A stretch of 64,000 nt of DNA from Rhodoferax ferrireducens T118 (GTDB taxonomy: Bacteria > Pseudomonadota > Gammaproteobacteria > Burkholderiales > Burkholderiaceae_C): contig NC_007908.1 in the NCBI RefSeq assembly GCF_000013605.1, forward strand, positions 1,984,001 through 2,048,000, given 5' to 3'. Below the pieces are notes generated by a model that saw only the letters and a list, made by a program, of their open reading frames with translations, searched no databases and was not told where the DNA came from. A program made the position numbers and the translations under genes. Shown piece by piece: positions 1-8,480 of this stretch (the stretch's first letter is position 1; each line of letters opens with the position of its first letter).

Positions 1-389
1 TTGGCCGTTTGGCCATGTCAGGCCCCGAAGTGATTGAATCCTCCAATGGGGTTGAAGAATTTGACTCGCGTGACCGCGCGCTGGTTTGGCGCACCACCGG
101 TGGCAAGCATCGCTACCTGACGGGTGACTGTGATGTCCTGGTGGAAGATGACGTGGCGCAATTTCGTGCTGCCGCGATGGGTTTGCTTGGCCAGTCCTTG
201 CCCTTGAGTCTGGCCTCAATGGAGGCAGAACACGCCCTGTTGGCCAGCCGTTTGAGCCGTTACGGCGACTGCCGCGACGCACTCGATATCTGGCAGCGCT
301 CGGGTGTCGCTGAACCGTTACGGGTGGCCGATATGGAAGCCGGGCAGATGCCAGTCTTGAAAGCACTGAACCCCAAGGAGCTGGCATGA
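1..389 (+). CDS. mdcD: Malonate decarboxylase beta subunit MdcD, C-terminal part (5' truncated by window edge)
   Basis: The reading frame is open from base 3, so the gene begins outside the window; the TTG at 9 is internal. The visible segment of about 128 residues contains LAMSGPEVIE followed by EEFDSRDRALVWRTTGG, which is the conserved carboxyltransferase-type C-terminal half of biotin-independent malonate decarboxylase beta subunits. With MdcE it decarboxylates malonyl bound to the acyl carrier subunit, releasing CO2 and regenerating acetyl-ACP. The stop overlaps the mdcE start (ATGA), so the two are translationally coupled and presumably form one heterodimer. Confidence 0.9.
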   Translation, partial: GRLAMSGPEVIESSNGVEEFDSRDRALVWRTTGGKHRYLTGDCDVLVEDDVAQFRAAAMGLLGQSLPLSLASMEAEHALLASRLSRYGDCRDALDIWQRSGVAEPLRVADMEAGQMPVLKALNPKELA

Positions 390-1084
390 ACTGGGAAACC
401 TTGCTTGCCGCACTTTTTGGCAATTCGCACGAAGTCAAGCGCGATGGCGATCTGCTTAGTGGCTCTGCCGAATTCAATGGACGCACTCTCACGGTGGTGG
501 GCACCACGAATCATGCGGCAATAGGGGTAGAGCTCGCGCTGGCACAGGCTCGCGTGGTGCTCAACACAGTGCGCGAGTATCCTGGGCGGGGTATTTTGTT
601 GCTGGTGGACACGCAGGGTCAACGCTTGCGCCACCGCGATGAGCTGCTGGGCATTAATCGCTACATGGCTCACATGGGCTGTTGTGTTGAGCTGGCGCGG
701 CGTCAGCATCACCCCGTGATTGGTTTGGTTTACGACCAGGCACTGTCCGGCGGTTTTATTACCTCCGGCTTGATGGCCGACGCTTGTTACGCCTTGCCTG
801 AGGCAGAGATTCGTGTCATGCGTTTGCCGGCGATGGCGCGCGTGACCAAAATTGACGAGCAGCGACTTGCCGAACTCTCAAAATCCAATCCGGTTTTTGC
901 GCCGGGGGTGGAAAACTACGTGGCCATGGGCGGTATTCGCGCGCTCTGGAGTGGTGATCTGAAGGCCTGCCTGTCGGCCGCGCTGCTGGATGCATCCACC
1001 CTGGACGCGCGTGCCGCTGATGGCGCTGCACGTGGCGGGCGCAGGCTTGCCGCGCAGGTCACAGCGCGTGTTGTCAACGCTTGA
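386..1084 (+). CDS. mdcE: Malonate decarboxylase gamma subunit MdcE
   Basis: 232 residues. This subunit pairs with MdcD in the malonyl-S-ACP decarboxylase of the cytoplasmic malonate decarboxylase complex. The crotonase-like stretch around YDQALSGGFITSGLMADACYALP and the later MRLPAMARVTK are typical of MdcE. The ATG overlaps the mdcD stop by 4 bases, which fixes the start. Length and gene order D-E-G-B-H match the known mdc operons. Confidence 0.9.
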   Translation: MNWETLLAALFGNSHEVKRDGDLLSGSAEFNGRTLTVVGTTNHAAIGVELALAQARVVLNTVREYPGRGILLLVDTQGQRLRHRDELLGINRYMAHMGCCVELARRQHHPVIGLVYDQALSGGFITSGLMADACYALPEAEIRVMRLPAMARVTKIDEQRLAELSKSNPVFAPGVENYVAMGGIRALWSGDLKACLSAALLDASTLDARAADGAARGGRRLAAQVTARVVNA

Positions 1085-1112
1085 GTCATGGCATGCCTTG
1101 GTTGTGAATTAA

Positions 1113-1808
1113 ATGAAAGTCTTGGCGCGTAACCAACTGGTGTGGCTTGACGCACAGGCTTGGGCGCAGATGCAAGCGCATCCTTGGGACGATGAGGCGC
1201 AGCACATTCTTGCGCATTGGCGAAGTACCAGTTTGCCGCTGGTGGTGTGCCGCCAGCGCGTTGAAGCCGCGCCAGATCAGATTTGCCTGGGTTTGCCGGC
1301 CCCCCAACATTGGTCCAGGCGGCGCCTGGCGCTGACGGCGCGCCTGGATCAGGTCCTTGCCTTTGGGGTCTTTCCTACGCTGTTTCAAGTCGCGCACGCC
1401 TGCCATTGGGGGCCAGCCGCGCTGGATCTGGACCTGGCGCTGTCCAACTGGGGTGTGACGGTCCATGTCTATGGTTCCCATGGTTGGCAGTTCCTCACCA
1501 ACATGCCCTACTTGCATGACGGTTCAGACCTTGACTTGAGCCTGGCGGTGCCTGATTTTCAGACGGCGTGTCGGGTACAGGCGCAGCTGGCTGAAGTGGA
1601 GCTTGGGCGGCGGCTGGATGGTGAAATTGTCTTCCCAGGCGGGCAAGCCGTCGCCTGGCGGGAGCTGCAACGGCTGGTGACAGGGCAGACCTCGCAGGTC
1701 TTGCTGAAAGACCGCCAAAACATCCGGCTGGCAACCCTGGCAGAGGTGCAAGAGTTGGGCGCTTGTGCACCGCAAGACGTAGCCGAAACGGCTCTGGCGT
1801 TGCCCTGA
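1113..1808 (+). CDS. mdcG: Malonate decarboxylase holo-ACP synthase MdcG
   Basis: 231 residues. MdcG is the nucleotidyltransferase that loads 2'-(5''-triphosphoribosyl)-3'-dephospho-CoA onto the acyl carrier subunit MdcC, making the holo-ACP needed by the decarboxylase. The core nucleotidyltransferase signature is visible: GSHGWQ near residue 121 followed by SDLDLSL near 138, where the DxD pair would bind metal. It lies 28 bp after mdcE and 8 bp before the chosen mdcB start, in the same operon. Confidence 0.88.
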   Translation: MKVLARNQLVWLDAQAWAQMQAHPWDDEAQHILAHWRSTSLPLVVCRQRVEAAPDQICLGLPAPQHWSRRRLALTARLDQVLAFGVFPTLFQVAHACHWGPAALDLDLALSNWGVTVHVYGSHGWQFLTNMPYLHDGSDLDLSLAVPDFQTACRVQAQLAEVELGRRLDGEIVFPGGQAVAWRELQRLVTGQTSQVLLKDRQNIRLATLAEVQELGACAPQDVAETALALP

Positions 1809-1816
1809 AGCGCGGT

Positions 1817-2773
1817 ATGGGACCGACTCCCGAGACGTCCGCTGTGCGCCGCGCCATGGCTGCAGATGCACAAACACTGGGGCTCGCCGCGGTGCGTGCA
1901 CTCTACGCAGAAGTAGCGCTGGAGCCAAAACCGGGTTTGGTCTCGTTTCGTGACTGCGGAAGCCATGCCGATATGAGCGCAGAGACGTTTGTGCGCAGCT
2001 TGTTTGCCTTGCGCGGTTATTTTCCCCGCATGGCACAGGCAGGTCGTGACGGGCATCCGTTTGCAGTTCTGGAAAACCTGGGTAAAAACGCAGAGGCCCG
2101 CATGCTGGCGGCTACCCGCGGCATCAATACCCACCGTGGTGCGATTTTCGGCCTGGGTTTGCTGTGCGCCAGCGCCGGGCAGTTGCAGGCACAGGGCCTG
2201 GTATTCACGCCGCAACATTTGCGTGCCGTCCTGTTATCGACCTGGGGCGAAACCCTGGCGCACCGTGCCAGGGCGGCGCGCCTGGCAGCGCCTGACTCCA
2301 ATGGACAACAGGCGGCCCAACGCTTTAAGCTGCGTAGCGCGGGAGAAGAAGCGGCCCAGGCATTCCCGGTGCTGTTCGAAGTCACTCTGCCGGCGCTGCA
2401 AGCCGCTTTGCAAGCTGGGGCAACAGATCGCGCCGCCCGCGTGCAAGCCCTGTTTGCCACCATGGCCGAGCTCGACGACACCAATTGCGTTCACCGTGGC
2501 GGCATGGACGGCCTGCGTTTTGTGCAGACATCAGCCCGCAAATTTTTGGACGCTCGCGGGGTCATGCAAACCGATTGGCTGCTGCATGCCCGTGCCATCC
2601 ACACCACTTTTGTCGAGCGCAGGCTGTCACCGGGCGGTTCCGCTGACGTGTTGGCCAGCGCTTGCTGGGTTGAGTCGCTGCGGCGAGCGACCCTGGCCGA
2701 GCCATCTGCAACATCCATCAGCGAGGGTCGAGTGGCCTGGTCACGACATGAAATGCCGGTGTTTGCACCATGA
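1817..2773 (+). CDS. mdcB: Triphosphoribosyl-dephospho-CoA synthase MdcB
   Basis: 318 residues from the ATG at 1817. The frame is open from a GTG at 1763, but that start would overlap mdcG by 46 bp and add non-family residues. The enzyme makes the prosthetic-group precursor from ATP and dephospho-CoA (CitG/MdcB family). Family landmarks are EPKPGLVSFRDCGSHADM near the N-terminus, NTHRGAIFGLGLL in the middle and DDTNCVHRGG toward the C-terminus. It supplies the substrate used by MdcG next door, and its stop overlaps mdcH by 4 bases. Confidence 0.88.
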   Translation: MGPTPETSAVRRAMAADAQTLGLAAVRALYAEVALEPKPGLVSFRDCGSHADMSAETFVRSLFALRGYFPRMAQAGRDGHPFAVLENLGKNAEARMLAATRGINTHRGAIFGLGLLCASAGQLQAQGLVFTPQHLRAVLLSTWGETLAHRARAARLAAPDSNGQQAAQRFKLRSAGEEAAQAFPVLFEVTLPALQAALQAGATDRAARVQALFATMAELDDTNCVHRGGMDGLRFVQTSARKFLDARGVMQTDWLLHARAIHTTFVERRLSPGGSADVLASACWVESLRRATLAEPSATSISEGRVAWSRHEMPVFAP

Positions 2774-3693
2774 CTTATGCCCTTGTCTTTTCGGGTCAGG
2801 CCAGTCAGCACCCGACCATGTTGCCCTGGCTTGACACCGATCCCATGGCCGCTGATGCCTTGCATGCCATGGGTCTTTGCCTCGGTGCCAATTGGCGAAC
2901 AGCGATCCAGGATGAGGGGTGCCGCAGCAACAATGCCTTTGCACAGGTGCTGATCACCGGCACCTCTTTGGCCGCGTGGGCGGCTGTCAAGGACAAGTTG
3001 CCCCAAGCACCAGCCGTTGTCGCCGGCTACAGTGTTGGCGAGTTGTCAGCGTTTGCGTGTGCCGGCGTGTTCTCGACAGATCAAGCCATCGCGCTGGCGG
3101 CGCAGCGCGCTGCGCTGATGGATCAAGCGGTTTCTGGCCTCCATACCGGCTTGCTGGCAGTGTCTGGTATTTCAGAGGGCAGGGTGCTTGCAGTGAGTGC
3201 AGGTCTTGGACTTGAATGCGCGATCCGGGTCAATCCAAGTCAGGCCGTATTTGCTGGAACGGATGATGCCTTGTCGCAAGCCGCGCTGGCACTGGGGGCT
3301 GCTGGTGCTGTATGCAAGCGTCTGGATGTGCGCGTGGCCTCGCATTCGTCCTGGATGGCACAAGCAGCCCACGCCTTTTCCGATGTGCTGAGCGCACTGC
3401 CTTTTGCCGCGCCTTTTTGTCCAATTGCCACCAATGCTTATGGCGTTCTCAGCAGACAACCGGCAGAGCTGCGTCAGGCTTTAGGTCAGCAACTCGCCTG
3501 CACGGTGCGATGGTCCTCTTGCATGGAGGCCCTGGCCGAGCGGCAAGTCTCCTGTGTGCTTGAAATTGGGGCAGGGTCAGCGTTGGCGCGGATGTGGAAC
3601 GAACGCTATCCTGATATCCCGGCACGGTCGCTGGATGAGTTTCAGGGGCCCAAGGGCGCTGCGCAATGGGTTGGGATGCACTTCAGTTCATGA
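2770..3693 (+). CDS. mdcH: Malonate decarboxylase epsilon subunit, malonyl-CoA:ACP transacylase MdcH
   Basis: 307 residues of the FabD-type acyltransferase fold. The nucleophile elbow is GYSVGELSAF (GxSxG), preceded by the usual FSGQASQHPTM N-terminal motif and followed by an HSSWM segment carrying the catalytic-type histidine. It exchanges malonyl from CoA onto the acetyl-ACP of the decarboxylase. It overlaps mdcB by 4 bases and is the last gene of the mdc operon here; the next 200 bases hold the upstream element of an unrelated block. Confidence 0.88.
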   Translation: MTYALVFSGQASQHPTMLPWLDTDPMAADALHAMGLCLGANWRTAIQDEGCRSNNAFAQVLITGTSLAAWAAVKDKLPQAPAVVAGYSVGELSAFACAGVFSTDQAIALAAQRAALMDQAVSGLHTGLLAVSGISEGRVLAVSAGLGLECAIRVNPSQAVFAGTDDALSQAALALGAAGAVCKRLDVRVASHSSWMAQAAHAFSDVLSALPFAAPFCPIATNAYGVLSRQPAELRQALGQQLACTVRWSSCMEALAERQVSCVLEIGAGSALARMWNERYPDIPARSLDEFQGPKGAAQWVGMHFSS

Positions 3694-3748
3694 GACCCGC
3701 ATTGATTCGGACTGCTTCGTTTGGCGCGGTTGAATCTCCTCTCTGTCC

Positions 3749-3793
3749 TTGCGAAATGTCAAGCCATTCGGAAACTATGACCATAGAGTGCAA
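3749..3793 (+). promoter_or_regulatory. Shared 45-bp upstream element, copy A (upstream of the CHAT gene)
   Basis: The block starts TTGCGAAATGTCAAGC and ends CATAGAGTGCAA, with a conserved GAAAC between. An equal-length copy with both ends identical lies at 8401-8445 upstream of the patatin gene. The ends share TTGC/GCAA in inverted orientation. It sits about 100 bp before the CHAT start. That it is a promoter or operator is inference from conserved spacing in two non-coding positions. Confidence 0.55.
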
Positions 3794-3892
3794 TCGGCGG
3801 GTCGTGCAAGGCGTCATGGAGGTGAGAGTGGCCACAACCAAAAATCATGAAAAGCGGGGCATGGGTTTTGCACTATTAGGGCAGAGCTCAGC

Positions 3893-6800
3893 ATGACGGC
3901 GCAACTTCAGCCTGACTTCTTGGCTCCGTTGTTGTCTGTTGCAGCCAACGACCCGGATGTCATGGTGCGCATCGCCGCACTGGATGCGGCCGGTCGCTTC
4001 CCGCTGAGCCTGCCTGCCTGGCAGCGCATGGCCGAGGCGAACTGGCGGATCGTCCAGGCACAGCCGGCGGGTTCGCTGGCGCGCCGCCAGGCGCTGGCGC
4101 TGGCTGTGCGCATTCCGCTGCGTTCGCTGCGCGAGCATTTGCGTCGCATGGTCGAAGGTGGTGACGAGGTCGACCGCGATGCGCTTGCGGCGGCGCTTGA
4201 CGTCGCTGGCGATCGATCGCGGATCCTGCCGTTGCTGGCCCAGGTGCGCGGCGGGCGCCTTGAAAAATTCGAATGGCTGGCGGCGATGCCGGTCGAGGAT
4301 GTGATCACGGTCGAGGACGTGATGGCGACTCATGACGAGACTGCGCTGGCGCAGGGCGAGACAGCCTTGTTCTGGCGTGCACTGGTGCTGGCACGGCTGG
4401 GCGAGTTTCGGCCGCTTGATGCCTTCTTGTCCGGCGAGGCGCCTGAGCCTGGACTATTTTTTGGCAGTCCGTGGACGGCCTACAGCGCCATCGCGCGTAT
4501 CCGCCCGATACCCGAAGCGATGCGAGCCCATCTGCTGGAGCTGCTCGCGCGGCGGGACGCCGCGCCCACGAACCGGCAGCCCGACGCTGCCACGCAGCGC
4601 TTGCTGCGACTGACCGTGTGGGCCACCACAGGGATCGCGGACGCCGAAGGTACGCCGCTGGCGGCCACTGAGAAACTGGCACCGATCCTGGCTTCGGCGA
4701 CCGGGTCGACAGCGTCGTCCGATCAGGTCAATCTGGCCCTGGCTGTTCGGGCGCAGCTACCGGATGCGCTGTTCGTCGGACGGCGTGCGCCAAGTGAATT
4801 CGATGCGCTCAACTACCTGCCCCCAGAAAGTGTCGCCAGCCTGATCCGGGATGTGTTGGCACAAGGTAACCAGCGCGCGCTGGCACTGGGTTCCGAGGTC
4901 CCGGTGGCCTCGGTGCTGGGCAACGGCATCGTCGACTTGATCGGGCGTTGCCCCGTGAATGACGACTTGCCGGTTGCGGACCTCACTGCCGGACAGTTGG
5001 GCGCGCAACGCCCCGCGCTTGACGACGGGCAGTTCGCCTGGATCATTGCCCGCGATCGGGCCGAGCATCTGATCGCTCAACTTGCCAGCTTGCTGACGCC
5101 CGAGCGCAGCGTGGCGGAGCGCCTGCGCATCCTGCACCTGCTGGGTGTGGCAGCGGACTGCCAGGGCGGTCGGGCAGGTTCGCCCATGCGCGGTGCGGGC
5201 CCCGCTGGCAGCGGGTTCACCGGCCGCGAAGAGTTGATTGACGACACGGTTTACCTGGCGGCCAAGAGCATGGCGCCCAGAGAATCAGCGCCGCCGGCAA
5301 AGAGTATCGCGCCACGGAAGATGGCGCCACCGCCCATGGCGCCACCTGCCATGGCGCCACCTGCCATGGCGGGGGCAGCGATGGCGGCGCCAGAGGAAAT
5401 GGCGGAGGTTGAGAGGCGCACGGTCAACGCGCACATCCTGCACGACAAGACGCGACGCAACACCTTCGTCACCGGTGCCGACAACATCATTCGTTGCTGG
5501 ATCGGCCTGCCGGAAAAAGATGCCGCCGCGGCGGACAAAGCCATCCAGCGGGTGGACATCGGGCCCGAAGGCTTGCTGCTGACGGTGCAACTCGTGTGGC
5601 GCGACGGGAGCGGGCAGGACCATACCGACAGCAAGCCGATGCTGCTGCCGCCCGAGCGCACCGCGCGCAGCGGGGATTGCGATCTGCACATCCATGTGCC
5701 CGAGGGTGAGCGCTACGTCAGCGCCGAGATCATGTTCCGTTACCGCGGTCGGACCTTCGAGGCCGTGCGCCTGGAAGCGTTCGCGCTGGCGCCCGACGAG
5801 GCGCAGGGGCCGCAACACGAGGTACGAGTTCGGGTTCAGGCCAGTCGACGCGAAGTGATCGAGCTGGCGGACAGCCAGCCGGTCGATGCCGTCTTTGTCT
5901 TTGGCGACGAGCGCGCGCTTGCGGCACAAGACGCTGCTGCACCGGCGCCTTCCAGCCTGCGTGTGTTCGGCGGCCAGGGCGGCGGCAGCTTCAACCTCGG
6001 AGATGCCAAGGTGGCGATCAAGTGGTTGAACGAAACGCTTTTCACGACCGAGAAGCTGGTCGTGCGGCGGCAGGCGGCGCAGGACCAGGCCGGTATTGCG
6101 GAAGGAGCGGGTGCCCGTGCGCAGGACGTGCTCGATGCGGACGACCCCAACGTTCGCGTGCTGTTGCGCGACATGGCGCGTCACGGGGCGGGCTTGTACA
6201 ACCACCTGCTGAGCCAGGGCTTCACAGACCCGGGCGAGCGTATCCAGGTGTTGAACCATGAGCCCAATACCTACGTGCCGCTGGAATTCGTCTATGACCG
6301 CGGCTACCCGGTCAGTGACGCCAAGCTCTGCGCGTCCGGGCTGGAAGCCTTGAAGGCTGGGGCTGGCGCCTGCCCGGTCTGCAGCGTGCCGGCAGCGGAC
6401 GATCAGCGCAGCGGCGCGTCCGTCATCTGCCCGTTCGGTTTCTGGTCGCTGCGCAAGATCATCGAACGCCTTGCCTTGGGCGATGCGGGGCAGGCGTCGT
6501 CGCCTGGGGCGGGGCGGCGCAGCCTGCCGGTGATCGATTCTGTGGCCTTCGCTAGCAGCCATCTGGTTCCAGAGGACGAGAGACGGGCGACGCAAGAGGT
6601 TTTGCAGCAGAGCTTCGGGCGCCTGTTCGTGGCCGATGACTGGACGCAGTGGAAGAAAGCCATGCAGGCGCATCCATCGCTTTTGCTGCTGCTGCCGCAC
6701 CACGGCATCCAGGCGGCACTCGACTATCTGGAAATTGGTGATGAGCAACTGGCCGAGGACCTCGGAAAGTTAAGCCGTGGGCAGATCGACCGGCAGTACG

Positions 6801-7150
6801 TGAATCTGGATGGCCGCGATCCGGGACCGATCGTGCTGCTGCTGGGCTGCCAGACTGCGGGCGAGACTGAGACCGGCTATGTTGAGATGACGCAACTCAT
6901 CCAGCAGCAACACGCGTCCATCGTGCTCGGCACCTTGGCACAGATCCTCGGCCGCCATGCGGCGCCGCTGGCGCGGGAGCTGGTCGCTGAACTCGTGGCC
7001 GTGGAAGATGCACAGGCCGATTTCGGCACGATCATGCGCCGCGTGCGCCGTCGCATGCTCGGGCGTGGCTACCTGATGGCGCTGTGCCTGGTTGCGCTTG
7101 GCGATGCCGAATGGCGCCTGACGCCCCGAGCGCCTGTCGGCCACGCTTGA
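3893..7150 (+). CDS. HEAT-repeat / CHAT-type cysteine protease domain protein
   Basis: 1085 residues, no signal peptide. Order of parts: an alpha-helical N-terminal half whose start (about 10-60, DPDVMVRIAALDAAGRFPL) looks like HEAT repeats; a Met-Ala-Pro linker (about 460-505) encoded partly by three tandem 15-bp units at 5321-5365; a beta-rich domain (about 510-700); a cysteine cluster C813, C827-x2-C830, C846 leading into CPFGFWSLRKIIE; and a C-terminal CHAT (separase/caspase-fold) domain. The likely catalytic pair is H937 in LPHHG and C986 in LLLGCQTAG, 49 residues apart. Caspase-like CHAT proteins are often activated proteases in bacterial immunity; that role here is inference. It sits 22 bp before the MBL gene, so they probably form one operon. 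Confidence 0.72.
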   Translation: MTAQLQPDFLAPLLSVAANDPDVMVRIAALDAAGRFPLSLPAWQRMAEANWRIVQAQPAGSLARRQALALAVRIPLRSLREHLRRMVEGGDEVDRDALAAALDVAGDRSRILPLLAQVRGGRLEKFEWLAAMPVEDVITVEDVMATHDETALAQGETALFWRALVLARLGEFRPLDAFLSGEAPEPGLFFGSPWTAYSAIARIRPIPEAMRAHLLELLARRDAAPTNRQPDAATQRLLRLTVWATTGIADAEGTPLAATEKLAPILASATGSTASSDQVNLALAVRAQLPDALFVGRRAPSEFDALNYLPPESVASLIRDVLAQGNQRALALGSEVPVASVLGNGIVDLIGRCPVNDDLPVADLTAGQLGAQRPALDDGQFAWIIARDRAEHLIAQLASLLTPERSVAERLRILHLLGVAADCQGGRAGSPMRGAGPAGSGFTGREELIDDTVYLAAKSMAPRESAPPAKSIAPRKMAPPPMAPPAMAPPAMAGAAMAAPEEMAEVERRTVNAHILHDKTRRNTFVTGADNIIRCWIGLPEKDAAAADKAIQRVDIGPEGLLLTVQLVWRDGSGQDHTDSKPMLLPPERTARSGDCDLHIHVPEGERYVSAEIMFRYRGRTFEAVRLEAFALAPDEAQGPQHEVRVRVQASRREVIELADSQPVDAVFVFGDERALAAQDAAAPAPSSLRVFGGQGGGSFNLGDAKVAIKWLNETLFTTEKLVVRRQAAQDQAGIAEGAGARAQDVLDADDPNVRVLLRDMARHGAGLYNHLLSQGFTDPGERIQVLNHEPNTYVPLEFVYDRGYPVSDAKLCASGLEALKAGAGACPVCSVPAADDQRSGASVICPFGFWSLRKIIERLALGDAGQASSPGAGRRSLPVIDSVAFASSHLVPEDERRATQEVLQQSFGRLFVADDWTQWKKAMQAHPSLLLLLPHHGIQAALDYLEIGDEQLAEDLGKLSRGQIDRQYVNLDGRDPGPIVLLLGCQTAGETETGYVEMTQLIQQQHASIVLGTLAQILGRHAAPLARELVAELVAVEDAQADFGTIMRRVRRRMLGRGYLMALCLVALGDAEWRLTPRAPVGHA

Positions 7151-7171
7151 CACTTTACCGGGAGACGATTC

Positions 7172-8380
7172 ATGTTCCGTATCGAGATGCTGCCCGCCGC
7201 GCACGGCGATTGTCTGTGGATTGAATATGGCAATGCCCAGCAGGTCCGGCGCATACTCATCGATGGCGGGCCGGCCCACACCTACCCGGCCCTGCGCGAG
7301 CGCATCCTGCAACTGCCGGCCGATGAGCGCCATTTCGAGCTGCTCATCATCACCCACATCGATGCCGACCACATCGAAGGTATCGTGCGCCTGTTGCAGG
7401 ACGCCCAAGCGCTGAACTGCCGCTTCGAGCGCATCTGGTTCAATGGCCGCGAGCAACTGAACCAGGTTGTTGATCCGGCCGGCGTGCCGCTCGGCGCACT
7501 GCAGGGTGAAATGCTCGGCATGCTGATCGCCGACTATGAAAAGCGGACCGGCAAGCAGGTGTGGAACGTCGGCCTGACCGATGCCCTGGCGGCGATCGAT
7601 CGCACGGCGGGCAAGCTGCCGGTGGTCGATCTGCCGGGGGACTGCCGACTGACGCTGCTGTCCCCCGACCATGAGCGGCTGCTTGAACTCAAGGACTGCT
7701 GGCGGGACGAATTGCGCAAGGCGGGCGTGGCGTCGGGCGACGAGGCAGCCTTGCGCCAGGCGCTGGAGGGCGCGCGCAATCTGCGCCCGCTCGGCGACGT
7801 GCTGGGCGCGGACGGCGAGCCCATCGAGGACCGTTTTGAGCTGCCGGACCCGGCTGGGCGGGATCTGGCGGCGGGGCTGGACGACACGCTGGGTGGCGGC
7901 GACGGCGAGGCGGGCGCGGATGCGCCCTTCGGTGGTGACGCCAGCCGTGCCAACGGCAGCAGCATCGCGGTGCTGCTCGAATACCCGAATGACCAGCCGA
8001 AAGTCCGGTTTTTGCTCGCCGGTGATGCCTGGCCGTCTGTGCTGGAAGCCTCGGTGAACCAGCTGTTGTCGGGGCAGGACAAGCGGCTTTCGCTCACCGG
8101 CTTCAAGCTGCCGCATCACGGGAGCGTCGCCAATACGAGCGCCGCGCTGCTGCGCAAACTTCGCTGCCAGCATTACCTCGTGTCCACCAGCGGTGCCGTG
8201 TTCCGTCACCCGCACGTGCGCGCGCTCGAACTGCTCCTGAGTGAGCATGCCGGTCAGGGCAAACCACAGCTGCACTTCAACTACCTGACCGAGACCACCG
8301 CGGCGTGGAGCGATCCCGCTGACCAGCAGGCGCGCCGCTACCAGGCGTTTCATCCCAAAGGCTTGTCGCTTTTTCTCTGA
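7172..8380 (+). CDS. ComEC-like metallo-beta-lactamase-fold hydrolase
   Basis: 402 residues. The metal motif H62-x-D64-x-D66-H67 occurs in ITHIDADHIEG, and the C-terminal half has LLAGDAW, then KLPHHGS, then a histidine near FRHPH. This is the pattern of the soluble MBL domain of ComEC-like proteins, many of which act on nucleic acids or nucleotides. No membrane segments or signal peptide are seen. A glycine/alanine-rich loop occupies about residues 230-260. A good Shine-Dalgarno (GGGAGA) precedes the ATG. The gene is coupled to the CHAT gene, so a joint function is likely; the substrate is unknown. Confidence 0.75.
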   Translation: MFRIEMLPAAHGDCLWIEYGNAQQVRRILIDGGPAHTYPALRERILQLPADERHFELLIITHIDADHIEGIVRLLQDAQALNCRFERIWFNGREQLNQVVDPAGVPLGALQGEMLGMLIADYEKRTGKQVWNVGLTDALAAIDRTAGKLPVVDLPGDCRLTLLSPDHERLLELKDCWRDELRKAGVASGDEAALRQALEGARNLRPLGDVLGADGEPIEDRFELPDPAGRDLAAGLDDTLGGGDGEAGADAPFGGDASRANGSSIAVLLEYPNDQPKVRFLLAGDAWPSVLEASVNQLLSGQDKRLSLTGFKLPHHGSVANTSAALLRKLRCQHYLVSTSGAVFRHPHVRALELLLSEHAGQGKPQLHFNYLTETTAAWSDPADQQARRYQAFHPKGLSLFL

Positions 8381-8400
8381 TGTCTCCGATTTATGGGCAG

Positions 8401-8445
8401 TTGCGAAATGTCAAGCTGTGGTGAAACGCCGGTCATAGAGTGCAA
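8401..8445 (+). promoter_or_regulatory. Shared 45-bp upstream element, copy B (upstream of the patatin gene)
   Basis: Second copy of the block at 3749-3793. Its first 16 and last 12 bases are identical to copy A, GAAAC is kept at the same offset, and the total length is equal. It ends 36 bp before the patatin ATG. Similarity continues weakly past the block (a GTGC shared about 11 bases on). It suggests that the CHAT-MBL pair and the patatin gene answer to one signal. Confidence 0.55.
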
Positions 8446-8480
8446 CTGGTTTCTTGTGCCAGTTTTAGTCGGGGGAACAA

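Noticed and set aside
3771..3806. ECF sigma promoter (GAAAC as -35) in the shared element
   Set aside because: No -10 element at 16-17 bp is common to the two copies.
5285..8353. Long antisense frames of 487 and 527 codons opposite the CHAT and MBL genes
   Set aside because: They are shadows of GC-rich genes with third-position bias; no family motif, and the sense strand has catalytic motifs.
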